Below are positions 54,701 to 64,000 of a stretch of DNA of 64,000 nucleotides, one piece after another. Origin of the DNA: Macrotis lagotis (taxonomy: Eukaryota; Chordata; Mammalia; Peramelemorphia; Peramelidae). How positions within the stretch are numbered: the first letter of the stretch is position 1; the number at the start of each line of letters is the position of its first letter. The position numbers and the translations under genes are program-made. Under the pieces are notes generated by a model. That model worked only from the letters and a program-made list of their open reading frames with translations, was not told the DNA's origin and did no database searches. Location of the stretch: the NCBI RefSeq assembly GCF_037893015.1, contig NC_133666.1, positions 2,571,467 to 2,635,466 of the forward strand. The letters are read 5' to 3'.

Positions 54701-55429
54701 ACTATTGTGTCTACACATGCTTTCCTCCCTGAAATCAGAAGAGAGCTGAACTCCCATCTTGGTGGTTGGACCTCTTTGCACCAAACACCAGTTGGCCAAG
54801 TCCACTAATATCACACAAGCAACAAACCCATTTATCCAAATAAGCAGCCAATAAAATTAGAGAACTTAAACAATATAACAGAAAATACTCCAGTGAACAT
54901 ATCCTTTACATGAGCAGTCTACTCACTCTGAGGGGTTGATTCTGCTCTCTCTTTCTATGCATAGCTATGTAGGCACATGTACTCACAGAAATATACACAC
55001 ACATGTATATCTGTATGGAAGTACACATCCATGTGTAACATCCATAAACACGTGTGTGTGTACGTAGTAGGTGGCACAGGAAAAAAAATCTCCAGGTTTG
55101 GAGTTAAGAAGATCCAGATTTCTAATATGGCTTCATATATTTACAACTTGTGTGACCCTATGCAAGTTACTGCAACTCTCCAATGGGGTAGTGGAGCACG
55201 CCAAGGCATTGGTTAGGGAGGAACCTGATCTTGGCAGTGAAGACGCAGTTGAGATATATTCCTGCATTTGCATTAGATCCATATCATGGTAGTTTTGTCA
55301 TTTTCGTACAGTTCAATATTATATGAATGACAATGAAGGAGGTGGGGGTGGTTAGAATAATTCAGGCTGACATTCAGGACTTTTTATTCCTTAGACCTAT
55401 CCAAATGACTAGGGAGGGTTCAGACACAA
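54701..55429. other. Intergenic, nothing recognised
   Basis: A SINE-like scrap may lie at 55070-55180 (GGTGGCACAGGAAAAAA ... TGTGTGACCCTATGCAAGTT). Confidence 0.35.
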
Positions 55430-55740
55430 CCACAAAGACTTCCTTTAACTAATGCAAAGTGAAATGAGTTGAATTGGAAAACAAGGTATACAATACCAAT
55501 GGGATTGCAAATATCTTCCCAAAGAAATCTGGTCTACATTGTGACCAATGATGAAAAAGGCTCAACTCCAGGGAACTAGAGGATTCAGCATTTCTTCTTT
55601 GTGTATCTCTCTTGGACATGATTAATATACAGGAATTGGTTTTGCATGATGATAACTAGTTGTTAAAGGAATTTTTCTTTCCTTTGCACTAGGCAAGAAA
55701 GCAGGAGGGAGAGAATTTAGAACTGAAAAAAATGAAAAAA
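55430..55740 (+). repeat. Old L1 3' UTR, sense
   Basis: CTAATGCAAAGTGAAATGAG and TAGGCAAGAAAGCAGGAGGG AGAGAATTTAGAACTG follow the marsupial L1 3' UTR. A purine-only stretch follows to about 55830. Confidence 0.5.
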
Positions 55741-56891
55741 CAAAGAATAAAGGAAAGTGGAAAGAAAAGAGAAAGGGAAGGAGGAAAGGGAAAAAATAAG
55801 GAAATGAAGAGGGAATGGAAGGAAACAGAAAAAATGCCTTAGGGTGTTGACTGGAAAAACATGGAAAATCTCCTAAGTCCAAACTCCAAAGACCTTATCT
55901 CTCTTTCTTCTCTATCCCTAGTCTCAAGCCTGATTGTCCAAAGAAATGATTGATCAATTTCGCATGTCCCCGGCAGGTAAGTCAAGGCACACCTCCTTCC
56001 TTCAAGTCTTCACTATGGAACCCATGGACTATAGGAAGGGGATGGGGTCTTTCTTGATTTTCCTCATCTGGTGAATCCTTTGGCTAGGATCTGGAAGCTC
56101 CTTAACTTGGGGCAAGGAAAAAAGAATCTAAGTGGGGAAGAGTGGTGCGGCTTATACAGGGGACATATCTATACAGTTGTGTGGTTGGCTTGTATGTGTG
56201 GAGGGTATACAGGGGTATATCTATATGGTTTTATATTTATGTAACCTAGATGTAGGGGATATAGTGATATGGTTCAGTGCATTCTGTTCTGTATATTCAG
56301 GTGAATTGTATAAAGGGAATGTATCTATTTTATAGTGGCCAACAAGGGTTTTGACTTATATAGAGATATATATTTATACATATTATCTATATATCAGATC
56401 TATCTATACCAATATAATTATATATCTACATGTTTGTGTGAGTTGACTTACAGCTATAATGTGTGTAGTATATAGGGATGTATCTATCTGGTTGTCTTTG
56501 CTTACATGTACATTTATGTGAGGTGTCTATGGAAGATAGATCTAAATGATGGTGAGTTGGCTTATGTGTATAATTATGTGAGGTGTCTCTACAGGCTACA
56601 ACTAGATGGTTGGGAGAGTTGACATGTCCATATATGTGGTGTCTATAGAGGCTAGATCACAATGGTTGTGTGGGTTGTATGCTATGACTATTTGTCTGTG
56701 CTGGAACGAGTTGGTGAAAGGGATTGACCAGTTTCTCATAGACCCTGCCAGGTAACTCAAGACCCACCTCCTTTAAGCCTCCAGTATAGAATCCATGTAT
56801 AAATGAAATGTGTGTATTTACATACACAAACACACACAAATGATTGTAAGGTTTGGTTTATGGGTATGATTATGTCAGGTATATTTAGGGA

Positions 56892-56932
56892 CCATATATA
56901 TAATATATATTATGTATATTTATAATATATAT

Positions 56933-56965
<33 letters not shown>
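56892..56965 (+). repeat. AT-rich dinucleotide array
   Basis: (AT)n with TTTATA interruptions; self-complementary. Confidence 0.95.
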
Positions 56966-56966
<1 letters not shown>

Positions 56967-57234
56967 TGTGTGAGATTATATGGGTTGTATGGGTTGACTT
57001 GTGTATTTACATGACGTGGATGTATGGGGTATAGCTAAATGGTTGTGGAAGTTGGCTTATGTGTGGAGTCTATAGGGGCTAGAACTCTATGGTTGTGTAG
57101 GTTGGGCATTATATTTGCATGAGGATATCTCGATAGTTGTGTGGGTTGAGTGTTATGTCTATTTGTGTGCGGTACAATTTGTTGGCAAAAGTGATTGGTC
57201 TCATGGACCCTCCCATGTATATTTGTGTGTGTGG

Positions 57235-57263
57235 GTGTGTGTGTGTGTGTGTGTGTGTGTGTC
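57235..57263 (+). repeat. (GT)n microsatellite
   Basis: About 13 GT units inside the tandem block. Confidence 0.9.
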
Positions 57264-57934
57264 TGTACCATGGTTGTGTGTCTTGACTGATATGTAATGC
57301 ATATATGGGGTATATCTAAAAGGTTGTGAGAGTTGGCCTATGGGTATAATGATGAGGTGAATAAGGGGGGGGTATATCTACATGGTAGTGTGAGTTGGCT
57401 TATGGGTGGAGTAGAGAAGGCTATGTCTATATGCAAAGGTTGGCTGATGCGGATCTTTATGTGAGGTGTCTATAGGGGATATATCCAGATGGTGGTGCAA
57501 GTTGACTTATGTGTGTGGGGGCTGTATATCTAAATGGTTGTGTGGGTTGCCTTACGTATGGGATAGATCTATCAGGTTGTAGGTGAGACTGATTGGTCAG
57601 TTGCTCAGGGCCTCTCCCACCAGGAAAGCCAAGGCCCACCTCCTTTAAACCTTCAATATGGAAACCATATCCATATGTATGCATCTTTGTATGTCTGTAC
57701 GTGTATGTATATAGAAATGGCTGAGTTGGCTTGTGGGTATGATTATATGAGGTGAATATAGGGGATAGATCTAGATGGTGCTGTGGGTTGGCTTAGGTCG
57801 ATATGTGAGCTGTCTATAGGGATAGATCTCTATGGCTGTGTGGCTTGGGAGTTATGTCTATTTTTGTGGACTGAAGCCAGTTGGAGAAATTCATTGACCA
57901 GTTTCTCATGGCCCCTGCCAGGTAAGTCATGGAA

Positions 57935-57937
<3 letters not shown>

Positions 57938-57979
<42 letters not shown>
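57938..57979 (+). repeat. (GT)n microsatellite
   Basis: About 20 GT units directly after a CAGGTAAGTCA copy of the tandem block. Confidence 0.93.
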
Positions 57980-57980
<1 letters not shown>

Positions 57981-58590
57981 TGTGGTATGTATAAATGGTT
58001 GTGTGGCTTGGCTTATATGTAGACTTCTATGAGATGTCTCTGGGGGCTTGATTGTTGTGGTTGAGTGGGTTACCCTAGGTGTATAGGGCTAGATCTCGAT
58101 GGTTGTGTGGCTTGTGTGCTATGTCTATTTGTCTGGGCTGGAACGAGTTGGTGAAAGTGATTGAGCAGTGAATCATGGCCCCTGCCAGGAAGTCCCAGAA
58201 TCCATAGAGATATATGGATGTCTCGGTCTCTGTATGTATAGAAAGATAGATGTGTATATACATACATATACACACACGCACACACACATAGAGTTGGGTG
58301 GCTTGGCTTCTGGGTAGATTTCTATCAGGTGCCTATAGGGGCTGGATCTCAACAGTTTTGTGTGGCTTGTGCGTTGTGTCTGTGGGGTGGAACTAGTTGC
58401 TGACAGGGATTGTTCAGGTTTCTCATGGGCCCTCCCAGGTAAGTCAAGACCTGCTCCTTTGTGTCTTCAGTGTGGAATGCATAGACGACGAGGGGGTGAC
58501 TGGGGCCGCCCTCGATTTCCCTCTGAAGACTCCTTCTGCTGGGGTCTGGAAGCTCCTAACGAGGTAAGGGAAAAGCCTCTAAGAGGCTAC

Positions 58591-59929
58591 AGGGAAGAAT
58601 GCTCCCCGAGAGTGGGAGTGAGGGGAGCGTGAAGGGGCAGGGTGGACTCCAGAAGGCCAAAGAAGGGGCAGGTTGCGAGTCCTCCCGTCCCGATGCGGGG
58701 ATCACTGACCCCAAGTCAAGGCCAAACCCGAGATTCTCCCTTCTCTGAGGCCCTCTCGGGGGCTGCCCTTCCCAGCCCCAGAACTTTCTCTTCCCTGAAG
58801 GGGGATCTCAAATCGTCAGCTGCCCCCAAGCCCAGGGGGCCAGGCTCCCTGAGAAAAGGCTGGGGGAGGCCCCTGGACAGGCCCAGATGTCTGCCCAGAC
58901 AGGCAGGGCCTAGACACTCCCCCGGTGCCCTCTGACCTCTGTCCTGGCCAGAGGACTGCCTTCCCACCATAGCCTCTAAAGGTCAGTGGATGGAGGATGA
59001 CCTCTGGAGGCCACCCTGCCATGCCCCTGCCCCCCCGGCCGGGTCCCACCCAACCCCGGTCGGAGCAGGGCCTGATGGGGCCACGTCCTGTTGGCACCAC
59101 CCCGGCCAGCCAAATGCAGCACTGTCCACCTTTGGCGGGAAGGGCCCGGCTGCCAGGAAATTTCAGGTTTTCCAGCTTGACCTGAAGAGCACCTGAGTCA
59201 GGGACCTGGCAGGTGGTTGGACGTCTGTCCCCGATGCCGGGCCTGGCCCCTCGCTGCCCCTCTCGGTGGCCCCTCGGGTAGCCTCGGGGATGCGGTCCTC
59301 CTCCAGCCCTTCACAGGGAAGCCAGGACCGAGGAAGGAGCTCAATCTGGGGGAGTGCCAACCGGGGCAGCACCAGGTGCCCTCTTCTTGGGGGAGTGGCC
59401 CTATCTTGTAGGAGGGGGGAGAGACTGGCCCCAGGTCTCGTCACACACCATTGAGGAAACTGCAGCTCAGAGGGCAGAGGCAGGGTCACTGAGGGGAGGG
59501 AGGACATGGCGGACCACGGCCTATGATGCCGCCACCCGCCTTGGCCCCAGGAGACCTGGGCCCTCACACTGCACTATACCCGGGGCCCACCTGACTGTGG
59601 AGAGAGGTCAGGTGGTGGTGAGGCTGCTTGGTAGGGCCTAGGGGTAGGGGCGGGGTGGGCTGAGGACTGAAGGGCTGGACCCCCCCTTGGGGCGAAACCC
59701 GAGGGCTAAGCTGGAGGCGGCCCACGTCCCACCTTCAGCAGGTCTTCCAGAGGAGGCTTCCCGGCTCTCTTGCTCATGCGTGGCAGCCGTGGGACCGATT
59801 GCACGCTGTCCTGGAGCAGGTAGGTTTGGCTGCGACTGGAAGGAGAACGGGCATGCGGGAAGAGGACCTCACCTACCGCTGGGGCTTCAGGCACCAGGGA
59901 AGGCACACACGTGGCAACGGTAAGGCAGG
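58591..59929. other. GC-rich intergenic DNA, no gene recognised
   Basis: Long frames exist on both strands because stop codons are rare at this composition, but none shows a known domain. I looked for the end of CLIC2, the next human neighbour, and did not find it. Confidence 0.45.
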
Positions 59930-60110
59930 CCCTGGATGTGTGTGGCTGTCTGTGTAGTATGTGTGTGGTAGATGTGGGTTATGTGTGGTGCAAGTGTGTG
60001 GTGTGTCTCTGTATTGTGTGTGGGACATGTGGGGGGTGGGGGTGTCTGTGTGTCTGTACAGTGTGTGGTACGTGCGTGTGGTGCACATGGGGAGCGTGTG
60101 GATGTTGTAC
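59930..60110 (+). repeat. Degenerate TG-rich tract
   Basis: GT-rich sequence with frequent GTGTGTGG and TGTCTGT words. It is older and more broken than the array at 51.8 kb. Confidence 0.8.
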
Positions 60111-60223
60111 TGTGCGGGGGGGCGTCTTTCTGTATGGGTGTTCTCTATTTCCCCTCCGACCCCTGCCCTGCCCACCCTGGGTGACTAGTTCTATAGGTCA
60201 GGCCATGGCCGGGCACCGAAGAT

Positions 60224-60372
60224 GGGGCCAAGGGAGATGGGGAGCCTAAGTCACCCTCTCCCTACTTGGAGTTAGTCCCCCGTCACTTGGGAGGCAAGGG
60301 AGATGGGGGGCCTAAGTCACCCTGACCCCCACTGGGAGCCAAAGTCCCCCCCCCCACTTGGGAGCTATGGGG
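60224..60372 (+). repeat. Diverged minisatellite monomers, outlying block
   Basis: Two to three copies of the unit AAGGGAGATGGGGAGCCTAA GTCACCCTC ... GGGAGCCAAAGTCCCCCC, separated from the main array by about 410 bases of unique DNA. Confidence 0.85.
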
Positions 60373-60784
60373 GCCTTGACCATCAGCATTTAGGGAGGGG
60401 GTGGGAGATACGGGGGAGGAAGTGCCCTTACCTCTTGGGGCCTGCTCTGCGGGCACACTCTCGGCTCTGGCCTGGTCTCCTGGCCTCAGGTCCCAGCATC
60501 CTGATGTCCCGAGGTGGTTTCTTAGAGGCCTGAATATGGACAGTAGGAAGGCTGTCCCAGCCCGGTTTGCCTGGGCCTGGAAGGGGGTGGGGTTGGAGTC
60601 TCAGGGAATCCCTAGAGATTGGGGGGGGGGGGGCAGGGGCCGACATTGGCAAGAAGCCAGCAGGGACAGCCCCGGAGGACAACCCATGGCCAGGTTGAAA
60701 CTTGACTGGGACTTGAACCCAGTCAGCCCCACCACTGCCTCAGACCCCCAAAATGGGAGGCTGGACAGGTGGGATCCAGTCCCT

Positions 60785-61410
60785 CCCCCCACCCCAGGAA
60801 GCCAAGGGAGATGGGGAGCCTAAGTCCCCCTCCACACCTGGCACCTAAAGGAGATAGGGAAACTAAGACACCCTCCTCCCCACTGGAAACCAAAGTCCCC
60901 CCCCCCCCCTCGGGAGGCAAGGGAGATGGGGGCCTATGTCAACCTCCCCTATTGTGAGACAAAGTCCCTCCCCATGCGTAAGCCAAGGGAGAAGGGGAGC
61001 CTGTCACCTTCCCCCCACTAGGAGCCAAAGTTACCCCTGATCACTCGGGAGGCAAGGGTGATTGGGCTTGTCACCCTCCCACTACTGTGCATCAAAGTAG
61101 CCCCACCCCCCACGCGGGAGCCAAGGGAGATGTGGAGCCTAAATCACCCTGACCTCACTGGGAGCCAGTCCCCCACTCATTTGAGAGGCAAGGGAGTTGG
61201 GGAGGGCCTAAATCACTTTCCCCACCCTGCACCCAAGTGAGATGGGGAGCCTAAGTCACCCTCCTCCCATTCAGGATTCAAGGGGGATGAGGAGCCTGCT
61301 ACCTTCTCCCCACTGGGAGCCAAAATCACCCCCAACTGGCACCCAAGGGAGATGGGGGGCCTAAGTCACCCTGCTCCCCACTGGGAGCCAAAGTCCCCCC
61401 CCCCCACTCG
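60785..61410 (+). repeat. Diverged ~67 bp minisatellite monomers
   Basis: About nine loosely matching monomers, each combining GGGAGATGGGGAGCCTAAGT, CACCCTCCCCCCACTGGGAG and CCAAAGTCCCC with many differences. Confidence 0.9.
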
Positions 61411-64000
61411 GGAAGCAAGGGAGATGGGGGCATAAGTCATCCTCCCCCTACTAGGAGTCAAAGTCCTCCACACACATGGGAGTCGTGGGGAGCCTAAGTC
61501 CCCCTCCCCCCCACTAGGAGCCAAAGTCTCCCCCAATGGACACCCAAGGGAGATGGGGAGCCTACGTCACCCTCCCCCCACTGGGAGCCTGTCACCCTCC
61601 CCCCACTGGGAGCCTGTCACCCTCCCCCAATGGGCACCCAAGGGAGATAGGGGGCCTAAGTCACCCTGCTCCCCACTGGGAGCCAAAGTCCCCCCCCCAC
61701 TCGGGAAGCAAGGGAGATGGGGGCATAAGTCATCCTCCCCCTACTAGGAGTCAAAGTCCTCCACACACATGGGAGTCGTGGGGAGCCTAAGTCCCCCTCC
61801 CCCCCCACTAGGAGCCAAAGTCTCCCCCAATGGACACCCAAGGGAGATGGGGAGCCTACGTCACCCTCCCCCCACTGGGAGCCTGTCACCCTCCCCCCAC
61901 TGGGAGCCTGTCACCCTCCCCCAATGGGCACCCAAGGGAGATAGGGGGCCTAAGTCACCCTGCTCCCCACTGGGAGCCAAAGTCCCCCCCCCCACTCGGG
62001 AAGCAAGGGAGATGGGGGCATAAGTCATCCTCCCCCTACTAGGAGTCAAAGTCCTCCACACACATGGGAGTCGTGGGGAGCCTAAGTCCCCCTCCCCCCA
62101 CTAGGAGCCAAAGTCTCCCCCAATGGACACCCAAGGGAGATGGGGAGCCTACGTCACCCTCCCCCCACTGGGAGCCTGTCACCCTCCCCCAATGGGCACC
62201 CAAGAGAGATAGGGGGCCTAAGTCACCCTGCTCCCCACTGGGAGCCAAAGTCCCCCCCCCCACTCGGGAAGCAAGGGAGATGGGGGCATAAGTCATCCTC
62301 CCCCTACTAGGAGTCAAAGTCCTCCACACACATGGGAGTCGTGGGGAGCCTAAGTCCCCCTCCCCCAAACTAGGAGCCACAGTCTCCCCCAATGGACACC
62401 CAAGGGAGATGGGGAGCCTACGTCACCCTCCCCCCACTGGGAGCCTGTCACCCTCCCCCCACTGGGAGCCTGTCACCCTCCCCCAATGGGCACCCAAGGG
62501 AGATAGGGGGCCTAAGTCACCCTGCTCCCCACTGGGAGCCAAAGTCCCCCCCCCCCACTCGGGAAGCAAGGGAGATGGGGGCATAAGTCATCCTCCCCCT
62601 ACTAGGAGTCAAAGTCCTCCACACACATGGGAGTCGTGGGGAGCCTAAGTCCCCCTCCCCCCCACTAGGAGCCACAGTCTCCCCCAATGGACACCCAAGG
62701 GAGATGGGGAGCCTACGTCACCCTCCCCCCACTGGGAGCCTGTCACCCTCCCCCAATGGGCACCCAAGGGAGATAGGGGGCCTAAGTCACCCTGCTCCCC
62801 ACTGGGAGCCAAAGTCCCCCCCCCACTCGGGAAGCAAGGGAGATGGGGGCATAAGTCATCCTCCCCCTACTAGGAGTCAAAGTCCTCCACACACATGGGA
62901 GTCGTGGGGAGCCTAAGTCCCCCTCCCCCAAACTAGGAGCCACAGTCTCCCCCAATGGACACCCAAGGGAGATGGGGAGCCTACGTCACCCTCCCCCCAC
63001 TGGGAGCCTGTCACCCTCCCCCCACTGGGAGCCTGTCACCCTCCCCCAATGGGCACCCAAGGGAGATAGGGGGCCTAAGTCACCCTGCTCCCCACTGGGA
63101 GCCAAAGTCCCCCCCCCCCCACGCGGGAAGCAAGGGAGATGGGGGCATAAGTCATCCTCCCCCTACTAGGAGTCAAAGTCCTCCACACACATGGGAGTCG
63201 TGGGGAGCCTAAGTCCCCCTCCCCCCCACTAGGAGCCACAGTCTCCCCCAATGGACACCCAAGGGAGATGGGGAGCCTACGTCACCCTCCCCCCACTGGG
63301 AGCCTGTCACCCTCCCCCAATGGGCACCCAAGGGAGATAGGGGGCCTAAGTCACCCTGCTCCCCACTGGGAGCCAAAGTCCCCCCCCCCACTCGGGAAGC
63401 AAGGGAGATGGGGGCATAAGTCATCCTCCCCCTACTAGGAGTCAAAGTCCTCCACACACATGGGAGTCGTGGGGAGCCTAAGTCCCCCTCCCCCCCACTA
63501 GGAGCCACAGTCTCCCCCAATGGACACCCAAGGGAGATGGGGAGCCTACGTCACCCTCCCCCCACTGGGAGCCTGTCACCCTCCCCCAATGGGCACCCAA
63601 GGGAGATAGGGGGCCTAAGTCACCCTGCTCCCCACTGGGAGCCAAAGTCCCCCCCCCCACTCGGGAAGCAAGGGAGATGGGGGCATAAGTCATCCTCCCC
63701 CTACTAGGAGTCAAAGTCCTCCACACACATGGGAGTCGTGGGGAGCCTAAGTCCCCCTCCCCCCCACTAGGAGCCAAAGTCTCCCCCAATGGACACCCAA
63801 GGGAGATGGGGAGCCTACGTCACCCTCCCCCCACTGGGAGCCTGTCACCCTCCCCCCACTGGGAGCCTGTCACCCTCCCCCAATGGGCACCCAAGGGAGA
63901 TAGGGGGCCTAAGTCACCCTGCTCCCCACTGGGAGCCAAAGTCCCCCCCCCCCCACTCGGGAAGCAAGGGAGATGGGGGCATAAGTCATCCTCCCCCTAC
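61411..64000 (+). repeat. Higher-order satellite array, period about 268 or 295 bp, open at window end
   Basis: The word CATAAGTCATCC starts at 61431, 61724, 62019, 62287, 62582, 62850, 63146, 63415, 63684 and 63980. This gives nine full periods of 293, 295, 268, 295, 268, 296, 269, 269 and 296. Each period holds four ~62-70 bp monomers. Long periods have an extra 25 bp copy of GGGAGCCTGTCACCCTCC inside the third monomer. Units are near-identical, so the array was recently homogenised. Confidence 0.97.

Larger units (their letters stand above)
55940..58590 (+). repeat. Degenerate complex tandem-repeat block
   Basis: About seven copies of a motif (GTTTCTCATGGCCCCTGCCA GGTAAGTCA and variants) occur near 55975, 56750, 57210, 57620, 57920, 58185 and 58435. 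Between them lie many short units of GGTTGTGTGGGTTGGCTTAT with TGAGGTGTCTATAGGGG. No coding capacity is convincing and I know no named family. Confidence 0.8.

Noticed and set aside
58591-59929. A possible CLIC2 terminal exon or other GC-rich coding exon
   Set aside because: No CLIC-family motif in any frame; the open frames are a composition effect.
59873-60175. A His/Thr-rich frame opposite the GT-rich tract at 59.9-60.1 kb
   Set aside because: Antisense translation of a degenerate TG repeat.
61536-63789. Repeated 60-117 codon open frames on both strands in the satellite (MDTQGRWGAYVTLPPLG and similar)
   Set aside because: They recur once per repeat period, exist in several frames at once, and come from C-rich DNA with few stop codons. 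No domain or splice context.

Overview
The window is vertebrate, almost certainly marsupial, genomic DNA. It has sparse spliced genes, about two dozen tRNA-derived SINEs that start GGCAGCTAGGTGG and end in poly-A, MIR/CORE-SINEs, marsupial-type L1 3' ends, ORF1-only L1 relatives (HAL1), L2, CR1/L3 and an RTE-like LINE. The SINE and L1 variants suggest an Australian marsupial, perhaps a dasyurid, but I cannot fix the species. The two genes present, VBP1 and RAB39B, are neighbours in human Xq28, so this is probably the marsupial X.

Layout. 1-3.85 kb: the last three coding exons and 3' UTR of VBP1 (+ strand; prefoldin subunit 3). 3.9-35.8 kb: a gene-free, repeat-rich interval. It holds SINE/MIR/L1 fragments, possible LTR-element fossils (7.8-12.6 kb), a full-length antisense HAL1 (12.6-15.1 kb), a processed RPS26 pseudogene (18.1-18.4 kb), L2 remnants, an RTE-like LINE split by a full-length sense HAL1 (21.2-26.1 kb), and an antisense L1 5' segment loaded with nested insertions (26.1-28.3 kb). 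35.87-52.73 kb: RAB39B (- strand), a complete two-exon, 213-codon Rab GTPase gene whose 16.2 kb intron is filled with L1, CR1/L3 and SINE debris and ends beside a 480 bp GT-rich microsatellite. 52.4-53.5 kb: the GC-rich CpG island and promoter region of RAB39B, with a CGG run and a G-quadruplex motif. 54-60.2 kb: L2 and L1 relics, a degenerate complex tandem-repeat block (55.9-58.6 kb) and GC-rich unique DNA. 60.2-64.0 kb: a GC-rich minisatellite that matures from diverged ~67 bp monomers into a four-monomer higher-order repeat of about 268 or 295 bp, and runs off the window.

VBP1 and RAB39B are convergent (tail to tail), as I recall for human, and share no visible functional link: one is a subunit of a cytosolic chaperone, the other a vesicle-traffic GTPase. 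No bacterial features, CRISPR arrays, rRNA genes or intact tRNA genes were seen. The most unusual observations are the higher-order satellite, a HAL1 lineage that seems to carry a captured antisense SINE in its 3' region, and the recurrent donor-like motif in the 56-58 kb tandem block.
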